Positions 35,218 through 43,220 of a DNA stretch of 64,000 bases are shown piece after piece (position 1 is the first letter of the stretch; every line of letters begins with the position of its first letter). Under the pieces are notes generated by a model that saw only the letters and a program-made list of their open reading frames with translations, ran no database searches and was not told the DNA's origin. Origin of the DNA: DASXMT01 sp963812965 (GTDB taxonomy: Bacteria > Actinomycetota > Acidimicrobiia > Acidimicrobiales > RAAP-2). Location of the stretch: assembly GCA_963812965.1 (NCBI GenBank), contig CAWEXG010000012.1, positions 186,001 through 250,000 of the forward strand, given 5' to 3'. The position numbers were made by a program, and so were the translations under genes.

Positions 35218-36674
35218 GGAACGCCGGCGCTGCGGACACCATCGGGAACGGCTCCTCCAGCACCCAGGCCCCGCCCCTTCGTTCGCGCTGCCTCCTGCTC
35301 GACGGCGGGCCCCGGATCGACCCTTTCTCACTGGCTGGCTCGTCCGGCACTCTCTTTGTCACCGAGACCTTGGTACTGGTGGGAGTGGGGATAGCGCTGT
35401 CAATCCCGTTGCATCACGGGATCGAGGACAGCCGAGATGTCATCGAAGTCCGTAGACAGCTGGCGGCCATCGAGAGCAGTAACGAGGTCGGACAGCCCGG
35501 TTCCGGTGTCGTGGCATTCGGAGCTCTTCCGTTCGACCGCGGTGCTACCGGTCGGCTGATCGTGCCCGAGTTTCTCTACGGGTGTGCATCCGACGGGCAG
35601 GAGTGGGTCACGGTCGTCGGAACCGATCAACTCCCCACCACCTCGGAGGGACTACGAACGCGGCTTCTCGAGCGTTCGCAGCTGTCTACGAGTCCCCATC
35701 TCACGACACCGTCGATCACACCGCTGATGTCCGATCAGACATTTCTCGATGCCGTGAGCCGGGCCGTGGACGATATCAACCGGGGTGAGCTGCACAAAGT
35801 GGTACTGGCTCGCCAGCTCGACGTGGAGTTCGACAGCCCGATCGATCTTCCGCCGTTGCTCCGTCGATGGCATGACATGGAGCCAACGGCCACCATGTTC
35901 TCGATCCCGGTCGAAGGAGCCCAGTTCATCGGCGCCAGCCCCGAGCTCCTGGTGGCCCGGTACGACGATCGAGTTCACTGCCGTCCGCTGGCTGGTACGA
36001 CCAGTCAGCGTGAGGATCGGGCTCCTGACCCACTTTCCGGTTCCGATCCCGGTCTCGATCTCCGTACATCGACCAAAGACCTAGCCGAGCATCGAGTGGT
36101 GGTCGATGCCATCACCATGGCTCTCGCCCCTCTGTGTACCGAGCTCGCAGTGCCGTCGACGCCGGACCTGCTACATCTGCACAGCGTCTCTCATCTGGCG
36201 ACCTCCATCTCCGGTGTCCTCGCAGCCGGCTCCTCTCTTGCCCACGATGTGGCCACCGACTCTTCTTCTGCCCACGATGTGGCCACCGACTCTTCTTCTG
36301 CCCACGATGTGGCCACGGTGCTCGAGCTGGTGTCGCTCCTGCATCCCACTCCTGCCGTCGGTGGGATGCCTCGGGACCGGGCGCTTCAGGCCATCGAGCA
36401 GCTGGAGGCCCCCTCCCGTGCCCACTACGCCGGACCTGTCGGCTGGATGGACGCTACCGGCGACGGGCAGTGGGTTGTGGGCATACGGGCCGCCACCGTC
36501 GTCGAAGGCCGTGCTCGCCTGGCTGCGGGCGTAGGCGTCGTCGATGGCTCCGATCCTCAAGCAGAGCTACGCGAGGCCAACTGGAAGTTCACTGCCGTGC
36601 TCGATGCTCTGGTGCCCGGTGGTGGGTTGCTCGGATCACCTCGGCCAGGGCGTGCGGTGCATCCCGAGGGATGA
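35214..36674 (+). CDS. menF: Isochorismate synthase
   Basis: A chorismate-binding enzyme of 486 residues. The catalytic domain has LHKVVLARQLDVEF, MFSIPVEGAQFIGASPELLVAR, CRPLAGTTSQ, STKDLAEHRVVVDAI, LLHPTPAVGGMPRDRAL and the C-terminal AGVGVVDGSDPQAELREANWKF. The Ala-Gly-Thr segment is typical of isochorismate synthases rather than TrpE. It converts chorismate to isochorismate at the head of the menaquinone branch. A tandem in-frame insertion of SSAHDVATD-type repeats interrupts the domain at about residues 340-368, between the LHLHSVSHLATSISG and VLELVSLLHP segments. Its 3' end overlaps the convergent hydrolase gene by 86 bases. Confidence 0.9.
   Translation: MRNAGAADTIGNGSSSTQAPPLRSRCLLLDGGPRIDPFSLAGSSGTLFVTETLVLVGVGIALSIPLHHGIEDSRDVIEVRRQLAAIESSNEVGQPGSGVVAFGALPFDRGATGRLIVPEFLYGCASDGQEWVTVVGTDQLPTTSEGLRTRLLERSQLSTSPHLTTPSITPLMSDQTFLDAVSRAVDDINRGELHKVVLARQLDVEFDSPIDLPPLLRRWHDMEPTATMFSIPVEGAQFIGASPELLVARYDDRVHCRPLAGTTSQREDRAPDPLSGSDPGLDLRTSTKDLAEHRVVVDAITMALAPLCTELAVPSTPDLLHLHSVSHLATSISGVLAAGSSLAHDVATDSSSAHDVATDSSSAHDVATVLELVSLLHPTPAVGGMPRDRALQAIEQLEAPSRAHYAGPVGWMDATGDGQWVVGIRAATVVEGRARLAAGVGVVDGSDPQAELREANWKFTAVLDALVPGGGLLGSPRPGRAVHPEG
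36241..36316. repeat. In-frame tandem repeat, 30-bp unit x 2.5, inside menF
   Basis: Two identical 30-bp units (36241-36270, 36271-36300) and a 16-base partial third. A multiple of three keeps frame, and each unit adds ten residues (AHDVATDSSS register). The repeat sits in the catalytic domain between two conserved blocks, presumably in a surface loop. It may vary in copy number between isolates. Confidence 0.92.
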
Positions 36675-37419
36675 AGTGGCCCACTCGGGCCATTCGGACC
36701 AACTCGGCATCGGGAATCGTACGGGCCATCGTATCGGCGGAACGAGGAGGAACGACGAGATCCCACTCCCCACTCACGACGGCAGTGGGCACATGCACAG
36801 AAGGCATGGCTCGCTCCATGTCCCCGATCTCGGTCATCAGGGCGCGTTGTTCGATCATGAACGTTCGCATCGTCCTTCCCCATGCACCTTCCAGCCCTTC
36901 GGTCAGTTGTTCGTCCGGAAGGACGGCATCGAGATACTCCCCGACCGTGCCCGGAAGCCGGGGAGTCCAGTGACGGACCCTCGGCAGCACGCTGCCCATA
37001 GCCATCAAGCCGGCGACGGTGAGCGCATCCCCCACACCGTGCACCGTCAGCAGATGGTCGAGCCCGTTGACAGTATCGGCCGTGCCCACCGAACCCACCA
37101 GGACCAGGCTTTGCACGAACTCTGGATGTCGAGCTGTCAACAGGATGGCGACGCCACCTCCCCAGCTGTGGCCGACGACGGTCGCAGGGGCGGCGTTCTT
37201 GGCCTGAAGAAGCTCGGCCACTAAGTCGGCATTATCGGCACAACCCCGTCCCTCACCGCCGGTGCGACCGTTTCCGATCCGGTCGGGAACAAGAACTCGG
37301 TAGTCGGCAGCGAGCTCGTCAGCCACCGGCTCCCAGATCGCTCCGGTTCCCGGTTGGCCGTGCAGCAGCAGCACCGGCGAGCCGGTACCGTGTTCAGTGA
37401 TGTACAGCGTTGCGCTCAT
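36589..37419 (-). CDS. Alpha/beta hydrolase, possible MenH
   Basis: About 276 residues from ATG 37419; an alternative ATG at 37428 adds three. The fold signatures are LLLHGQPGTG (oxyanion loop), VPDRIGNGRTGG, the nucleophile elbow VVGHSWGGGVAIL with Ser, an Asp in VSGEWDLVVPP, and the catalytic His in GHFIPRDAPHAL. It is convergent with menF and overlaps it by 86 bases. Because it lies beside menG-menF and the window has menC, it could be the SHCHC synthase MenH, but the family is very broad and this is only context. The start overlaps the end of the sensor kinase. Confidence 0.75.
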   Translation of the reverse strand: MSATLYITEHGTGSPVLLLHGQPGTGAIWEPVADELAADYRVLVPDRIGNGRTGGEGRGCADNADLVAELLQAKNAAPATVVGHSWGGGVAILLTARHPEFVQSLVLVGSVGTADTVNGLDHLLTVHGVGDALTVAGLMAMGSVLPRVRHWTPRLPGTVGEYLDAVLPDEQLTEGLEGAWGRTMRTFMIEQRALMTEIGDMERAMPSVHVPTAVVSGEWDLVVPPRSADTMARTIPDAELVRMARVGHFIPRDAPHALAEVIRATHHRAPEHRARQ

Positions 37420-38947
37420 GCCCCTCATCGGGTTGGGGTATAGCAGCCGGATACGGAGGAGCAGGGGGTGGAGGCACGTCCGGTTCGACCGGGTCACTCG
37501 ATGTACTGGCGTTGCGGTTGGGTAGCACGACCTCGAACGTCGCCCCCTTACCCGGTGCCGTGTCCACGGTGACATGACCACCCAGAGATTTGGCCACAGC
37601 GGCCACGATGAACAGTCCCAGCCCGGATCCACCATCCGGTCTCGAGGATGAGCCCCGGTAGAAGCGGTCGAACACCCGGCTCGCCTGTTCCACGGTCATA
37701 CCCGGACCTTCATCCCGCACTCGAAGCACGGTCCGACCATCAGCTTGTTCCACTCGGACATCGATAGGAGTGCCGGGCGGTGTGTGGATCAACGCGTTCT
37801 GCAACAGGTTGTGGGTCAGCTGGCCAATACGCTGCTCGTCCGCTTCGATCACCACCGGTCTGGGTGCGACGAGCACGATGCGCCGGCTTCGGTCCAATGC
37901 CTGGGCGTCATCCACCGCTTCGGTCACCATGGCGCGGAGATCGACCGGCTTCGTTCGAGGAACCGGGCTCTCCCCCATCCGGGCCAGAAGCAACAGGTCC
38001 TCCACCATCGTGCCCATCCTGGCTGCTTCGCTCTCGATCCTCGCCAACGCCCGCTCTCGTGCCTCCTCGTCATCGAGCGCGTCTTTCCTCAAGAGCTCTG
38101 CGTATCCTCTGATCGAAGTCAGCGGTGTCCGTAGCTCGTGCGATGCATCACCGAGGAAACGACGCAATCGTTCTTCCGACAGTTGCTGCTGAGCGAATGC
38201 GGCTTCGATCTGGGTCAACATGCCGTTCAACGCTTGTCCCAGTCTCCCGATCTCGCTCTTCTCATCGCTCGGCGCTACCCGCCGCGTCAAGTCACCAGCG
38301 GCGATGGCTCCCGCCTCAGCCGTCATGTCCTCGAGCGGACGGAGACCCCGGGTGATCAACAGCATCAACAACACCAACAGGGCGACGACGACACCTGCAG
38401 AGACGGCGAGCTCCACATGAAGCAGCGACTGAAGAGTGGCCGTGACCGAGTCCAGACGGGTAGCCACCACCAGGGTCTCTCCGGGAAGCGCCGACGCCTG
38501 CAAACGGTACTGCACGGCGGGCGAGGACGGCGTTGCTGCCGAGTGCACGACGATGGCCGAAGCATCGGGGTGGTAGCTCCCGCGCGTCAGCTCGCCTCGG
38601 CTGAACGGAGGTCGTACCGGTAGCTTGGCAGGGAGCATCGGTGCCGGGTCTTGATGGGCTCTGCTCCCCGAAGGGCGGCTCAGGACGACGTTCCCTTTGC
38701 TGTTGAGGATCTCGACGTAGACCTCTGGACTGACGACCCGAGCGATGGTCTCGATCACGAGCGGCGTTCCTCGTCGCTCGGCATGCAGCGCCGCCCCGTC
38801 GATCTGGTCCTGAGCCATCGTCAGCTGTGCATCCGTCCGCCCATAGAGGTAGGAGTGCAAGGAGCTGTAGGTGACGAGGTCCACAGCGACCAGCCCCAGC
38901 GCCACCAAGACGATCATGATGGCGATCAACCGACGACGCAGCCTCAC
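37394..38947 (-). CDS. Two-component sensor histidine kinase
   Basis: 517 residues: TM helix at about 7-27, an extracytoplasmic sensor of about 150 residues, TM helix at about 177-199, a HAMP linker (RGLRPLEDMTAEAGAIAAGDL), the phospho-acceptor box FLGDASHELRTPLTSIRGYAE (His near 270), the N box (LTHNLLQNALIHTPPGTP), G1 (VRDEGPGMT) and G2 (GGSGLGLFIVAAVA). A Pro-rich tail ends the protein. It overlaps its response regulator upstream by four bases. It resembles TcrY/TrcS-type actinobacterial kinases. The signal is unknown. Confidence 0.92.
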   Translation of the reverse strand: MRLRRRLIAIMIVLVALGLVAVDLVTYSSLHSYLYGRTDAQLTMAQDQIDGAALHAERRGTPLVIETIARVVSPEVYVEILNSKGNVVLSRPSGSRAHQDPAPMLPAKLPVRPPFSRGELTRGSYHPDASAIVVHSAATPSSPAVQYRLQASALPGETLVVATRLDSVTATLQSLLHVELAVSAGVVVALLVLLMLLITRGLRPLEDMTAEAGAIAAGDLTRRVAPSDEKSEIGRLGQALNGMLTQIEAAFAQQQLSEERLRRFLGDASHELRTPLTSIRGYAELLRKDALDDEEARERALARIESEAARMGTMVEDLLLLARMGESPVPRTKPVDLRAMVTEAVDDAQALDRSRRIVLVAPRPVVIEADEQRIGQLTHNLLQNALIHTPPGTPIDVRVEQADGRTVLRVRDEGPGMTVEQASRVFDRFYRGSSSRPDGGSGLGLFIVAAVAKSLGGHVTVDTAPGKGATFEVVLPNRNASTSSDPVEPDVPPPPAPPYPAAIPQPDEGHERNAVHH

Positions 38948-39636
38948 GGTTTCGGCTCTCGCAGGCTGTACCCGACCCGTCTGATCGTATGGACCAACGG
39001 AGGATCGAACCGATCGATCTTCTTACGGAGATAGCTGATGTACGTCTCCACGATGTTGGGATCACCCTCGAAGTCGTAGTCCCATACGGCATTGAGTATC
39101 TCCGACTTGGACAGCACCCGTCGGGCGTTGATCATCAGGTACCGCAGAAGATTGAACTCGGTGGCGGTGAGCTCGATAGCCTCACCTGCTCGCCAGACCT
39201 CGTACGTCTCCTCGTCCATGACAAGGTCGGAGAACCGGATGCGGCCGTCCACATCTGAACCATCTCCTATGGTCCGCCGTAGGATCGCTCGGATTCGGGC
39301 TACCAGCTCGTCGATACTGAACGGCTTGGTGACGTAGTCGTCCCCCAGTGCCAGGCCGGCCAATTTGTCCTCGCTCGCATCGCGTGCGGTCAGGAACAGG
39401 ACGGGCGTGCCATTACCGGCCGCTCTGAGCCGGCGACAGACCTCGGTACCCTCGAGGTCTGGAAGCATCACATCGAGGACCATCATGTCGAAACCACCGG
39501 GCAGGGCCATGGTCAACGCTTGAGCGCCGGTCGACGCCACCTCGATCTCGAAATGTTCGAAACGGAGCGCCGCAGCCAGCACATCGGTGATGTAGGGCTC
39601 GTCATCGACTACGAGCACCCGTCCGGACGTTGCCAT
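38944..39636 (-). CDS. OmpR/PhoB-family response regulator
   Basis: 230 residues. The receiver domain has DDEP, the phospho-acceptor Asp55 (MMVLDVMLPD), a Thr in LFLTARDAS and Lys in VTKPFSIDELVARI. The winged-helix DNA-binding domain (about 135-228) includes ELTATEFNLLRYLMINARRVLSKSEIL and VETYISYLRKKIDRF with the C-terminal VGYSLRE. It is coupled to the sensor kinase by an ATGA overlap. In the TcrX/TrcR group by appearance. Confidence 0.93.
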   Translation of the reverse strand: MATSGRVLVVDDEPYITDVLAAALRFEHFEIEVASTGAQALTMALPGGFDMMVLDVMLPDLEGTEVCRRLRAAGNGTPVLFLTARDASEDKLAGLALGDDYVTKPFSIDELVARIRAILRRTIGDGSDVDGRIRFSDLVMDEETYEVWRAGEAIELTATEFNLLRYLMINARRVLSKSEILNAVWDYDFEGDPNIVETYISYLRKKIDRFDPPLVHTIRRVGYSLREPKP

Positions 39637-39694
39637 GTATCCATGCTTGCAGACGGGAGTGTCTCCCGAGCGACGCCGGGGTGCCGTGCGCAGC

Positions 39695-40444
39695 TCAAAC
39701 AGGGGTCTGCGTCTTCGCTGCCTTCTGCCGGAACCTGCCGAACACTCGCTGGATCCCCCACCACGTGACCAGTCCGAACGCTTCGACCACGATGGCAGTG
39801 GACATCTTGGACTCTCCCTCGACCCGGTCGACGAACCGGATGGGAACCTCCACGATGGGAGCGTCGGCTCTCTTGGCCTGGAAGGTCATCTCGATCTGGA
39901 ACCCGTAACCATCGGCACGGATGTGCTCCAGATCGATGCGTCGGAGTACCGATGCCGCGTATGCCCGGAAGCCCGAGGTGGAGTCGGTGATCCCCAAGCC
40001 CAGCAGCGCCGAGGCGTACACATTGCCCCCTTTGGACAGGAGCCGACGATGCCACGCCCAGTGTGGGATGGACCCCCCCGGGATATACCGTGACCCCACC
40101 GACAGCTCGAAGCCTTCGCTCAATGGAGCGACCAGTGCCGGCAGGGCGTCCGGATCATGAGACAAGTCGGCATCCATCTCGACGCAAGCTTCGAAATTGC
40201 GCTCCAGACCCCAACGGAACCCGGCACGGTAGGCACTCCCCAGCCCCGACTTCTCCTCACGCCGGAGCAGTTCAACCCCGCCGATCTCCTTGCCGATGGT
40301 CTCGGCCAGCTCGGCCGTACCGTCCGGGCTTCCATCGTCCACAACCAGGATGGTTGCCTCCGGCAGTGCCACTCTGATGCGTCGGAGGACACGATCGATA
40401 TTCTCAGACTCGTTATACGTGGGCAGTACCACCAGCACATTCAC
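39695..40444 (-). CDS. ppm1: Polyprenol-phosphate mannose synthase
   Basis: A 249-residue GT2 enzyme without membrane domain. VVLPTYNESENI at the N-terminus, the nucleotide-binding VVDDGSPDGT (Asp36-Asp37), GLGSAYRAGF, and the metal-binding DADLSHDPDAL (Asp91, Asp93) match the DPM1/Ppm1 catalytic subunit, and SRYIPGGSIPHWAWHRRLLSKGGN is typical. It makes polyprenyl-phosphate-mannose, the donor for PIG-V- and GT39-type enzymes such as those at 858-3699. Some homologues use glucose or other sugars, so substrate is inferred. Confidence 0.85.
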   Translation of the reverse strand: MNVLVVLPTYNESENIDRVLRRIRVALPEATILVVDDGSPDGTAELAETIGKEIGGVELLRREEKSGLGSAYRAGFRWGLERNFEACVEMDADLSHDPDALPALVAPLSEGFELSVGSRYIPGGSIPHWAWHRRLLSKGGNVYASALLGLGITDSTSGFRAYAASVLRRIDLEHIRADGYGFQIEMTFQAKRADAPIVEVPIRFVDRVEGESKMSTAIVVEAFGLVTWWGIQRVFGRFRQKAAKTQTPV

Positions 40445-40454
40445 GACGGGCAGC

Positions 40455-41732
40455 TTACGGTACTGGGTCGGTTGTATTGCGATCAGGTTCCAAATGAGCC
40501 CCGTTCAGGATGCCGTCGAGTGGGACCTCCGAAGGGGTTGCACGCGTGTACTGCCAGACCTCCCGAAATATGACCTGGATGGCTCCACCCACGGGAATCG
40601 CTACCAATGCGCCGGCAAGGGCACCCAAACCGGAACCGAATGCCCCGCCCAAATTGGCTCCGATCAACACGGCCAGGAGCACCCACAGTGGGTTCAGGCG
40701 CACCGTTCTGCTCATCACCAGCGGATAGAGAAAGTGGTTCTCGACCAGCTGGAAAGCTACGAACACGGCGAGCGCGACGATGGCTGCAACCGGGGAGTGC
40801 AACAAGGCGATCACCACGGTGGGTACACCGGCGATCAGACCCCCAACGAGCGGAATCATCGCCACGAGCGCGACCCACAGGCCGAGCAGGAGCGCGAAAG
40901 GCACGCCCAGGATCACCAAGGTCACGAACACCACCAGTCCAAAGACGAGGGAGAGGGCGGCGTTCCCGAGCACGTACGCAGTAACGGACCTGGAGACCGC
41001 GCTCGAGACCTGCTCGACCTTTGCCCGCCGTCTGGGTGCCAGGGTGTTGAGGAAGCCCCGACGGAGGGTCGGCGCCTCCAGCAGCATGAACAACGACAGG
41101 AAGGCAATGGTGGTCAGGGCCAGGATGGTGGAGAACACTGCTTTGCCGACGTTGGTCCCGACGCTGAGTGCCGGTTTGCCAAGGTTTTTGGCCGCGGCCT
41201 GCAGCTTCGGTGCGTTCTTCTGTACCCAACTCAGTAGGTGGAAGCGCTGGAGGGTCTTGGCCAGCTGTCCGTGACCCCGTTCGAGCTGACGGGTCATGCT
41301 GGGAAGACGCTCGGCGAAGTGGGTCAGAGCGTTGACCAGTGGATAACCGAAGAGGCCGAGCAGCCCCAAGAAAGCCAGGACTGCAGCGAAGAACACGATG
41401 ACCACGGCTACAGCTCGCCGAAGGCGCCAACGTTGCAGCGCCACCACGGCCGGATTGAGAACCAGGGAGATGAACCCGGCGATCAGGATCCACAGGATCA
41501 CTTCGCGCAGTCGCCCCACCAACCGGTACGCCACCCAGGTGGCTACCACGACGGCGTCCACGGTCAAGATGGTCCGGAGGGGTACTCCTTTGGCGGCAGC
41601 AGCGGCGAACAGGCGGTCACGACGTGGAGCGTCCGGGCCGGCTACCTCCACCGGCTCCTGCGTACGAGCCGTGCTCACCTGCTTCGTGCTCCTGCCCTCA
41701 GCAGCCGATTCATGCTCCGGCTCCTCGTTCAT
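40455..41732 (-). CDS. AI-2E family transporter (permease-like membrane protein)
   Basis: 425 residues with about seven to eight transmembrane segments. The family pattern of paired N-terminal helices (VDAVVVATWVAYRLVGRL, VILWILIAGFISLVLNPAVVAL), a central amphipathic region (THFAERLPSMTRQLERGHGQLAK), and the C-terminal VALVAMIPLVGGLIAGVPTVVIAL and LNPLWVLLAVLIGANLGGAFG is clear. Members export autoinducer-2 or drive Na+/H+ exchange; the role here is not known. It lies ten bases upstream of the Ppm1-like gene on the same strand. Confidence 0.85.
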   Translation of the reverse strand: MNEEPEHESAAEGRSTKQVSTARTQEPVEVAGPDAPRRDRLFAAAAAKGVPLRTILTVDAVVVATWVAYRLVGRLREVILWILIAGFISLVLNPAVVALQRWRLRRAVAVVIVFFAAVLAFLGLLGLFGYPLVNALTHFAERLPSMTRQLERGHGQLAKTLQRFHLLSWVQKNAPKLQAAAKNLGKPALSVGTNVGKAVFSTILALTTIAFLSLFMLLEAPTLRRGFLNTLAPRRRAKVEQVSSAVSRSVTAYVLGNAALSLVFGLVVFVTLVILGVPFALLLGLWVALVAMIPLVGGLIAGVPTVVIALLHSPVAAIVALAVFVAFQLVENHFLYPLVMSRTVRLNPLWVLLAVLIGANLGGAFGSGLGALAGALVAIPVGGAIQVIFREVWQYTRATPSEVPLDGILNGAHLEPDRNTTDPVP

Positions 41733-41837
41733 CGGTTCAGCATGGCAGGTCCCAGGTCAGCTGAGTGGCATCGTGCACCGTCAGGCTGGGTGCCACCCTG
41801 ACGCTGGGTACCACGATCGGGGCGGCGGCGTGTCAAC

Positions 41838-43220
41838 ATGAGGGCAATGGTCGCCGAGCATCCTCATGGCACGCGACGGCGTTGGTGGCACCGAGGCCCG
41901 TTCGTACGAAAAGAAGTCCGTTGGACGGTCGGGCTCGTACTGCTGTTCCTCTTCTTCTTCTATATCGCCATTCCGTTGCTGGCCAGCCATCGGGACGATC
42001 TCACCGCTCTCGGCCACATCCATCCCATCTATCTCATTCTCGGCGTCCTGTTGGAGATCGGCGCCCTGACCGCATACACCCAGCTGACTCACGCAGTACT
42101 CCCGGAGAACGGACCCAAACGGCTCCGACTGTTCCGGATCAACATGTCGACTTTGGCCCTCAGCCACGTCTCGCCCGGAGGGACCGCCCCTGGAGCCGCT
42201 CTCGGGTATCGACTACTGACCCAGTCGGAGGTCAGCGCACCCGATGCCGGGTTCGCGCTCGGCACCCAGGGCATCGGCTCTGCTGTGGTCCTGAACGTCC
42301 TGTTCTGGCTGGCACTGGTGGGTTTCATCGTTCTGCACGGTTTCCACGCCCCCACCAGTCACCACGGTTCCCAATCAGCCTCCGGCACGATCTTGGTCGT
42401 CGTGGCTGCGGGCATCGGTGTCATCCTGCTCGGCGCTTTCGGTGGCCTCTTCTACCTTCTGACCAGAGGGCAGCAACGAGCGAGCCAGGTGGTCCGACGG
42501 ATCTCCAGGCGCATTCGCTTCCTCGACCCCGATAAGACCGCGGCGCTGGTGGAACGGCTGGCGGAACGGTTCGCCGTCCTATGCCAGGACCGTCGCCTTC
42601 TGGTCAGGGCGGTCGGATGGGCCACGGTCAACTGGCTGCTCGACGCGGCGTCGCTCTGGGTGTTCGTGGCAGCGTTCAGCCACTTCATCAACCCCATCGA
42701 TCTCCTGGTGGCCTACGGGTTGGCCAACATCCTGGCTGCTATTCCCATCACCCCTGGCGGACTCGGCATCGTCGAGTTCGTCCTGGTCTCGATGATCACC
42801 GGGTTCGGACCGACAGCCGGACAGGCGCTCTCGGGGGTGCTTGCGTATCGCGCCGTCAACTTCTGGCTTCCGATCCCGTTCGGGGGCTTGGCGTACGCAT
42901 CGCTGGAGCTCGAACAGGGCAAGCTCTACCAGCGACTTCATCTGTTCTTCCTGCGACGCTACGACCAGCGACGTGGCGGTCCAGATCGGAGGTCCACGGC
43001 CCTCTCCACCAAGGGCGGCGGCACATCCTCAAAAGCAACCACGGAAGTCAGTGCGGCGCAGAAACCTCCCGCCCACGGCGACGACCGGCACGCTTCCTCC
43101 ACCACCGCACCACTCGCCAACGGGCACTCCGGTCGACCTGCTGTTCGATCTCCAGTGGTGAAGCGGTCCGGGGGTGGGTCCGTGCTCGAGCCTGGTGCTG
43201 AAGCCGAGCCTGAAGGCTGA
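41838..43220 (+). CDS. YbhN/LPG-synthase-transmembrane family protein (UPF0104)
   Basis: 460 residues. About eight membrane segments span residues 25-375, with LSHVSPGGTAPGAALGYRLL and AIPITPGGLGIVEFVLVSMI, the two conserved half-repeats of the lysylphosphatidylglycerol-synthase-TM family. In Actinobacteria these are proposed flippases or regulators for envelope lipids. The last 85 residues are hydrophilic and of low complexity, and their coding region overlaps the ppk1 3' end by 173 bases on the opposite strand. ATG at 41838 or 41847. Confidence 0.8.
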   Translation: MRAMVAEHPHGTRRRWWHRGPFVRKEVRWTVGLVLLFLFFFYIAIPLLASHRDDLTALGHIHPIYLILGVLLEIGALTAYTQLTHAVLPENGPKRLRLFRINMSTLALSHVSPGGTAPGAALGYRLLTQSEVSAPDAGFALGTQGIGSAVVLNVLFWLALVGFIVLHGFHAPTSHHGSQSASGTILVVVAAGIGVILLGAFGGLFYLLTRGQQRASQVVRRISRRIRFLDPDKTAALVERLAERFAVLCQDRRLLVRAVGWATVNWLLDAASLWVFVAAFSHFINPIDLLVAYGLANILAAIPITPGGLGIVEFVLVSMITGFGPTAGQALSGVLAYRAVNFWLPIPFGGLAYASLELEQGKLYQRLHLFFLRRYDQRRGGPDRRSTALSTKGGGTSSKATTEVSAAQKPPAHGDDRHASSTTAPLANGHSGRPAVRSPVVKRSGGGSVLEPGAEAEPEG

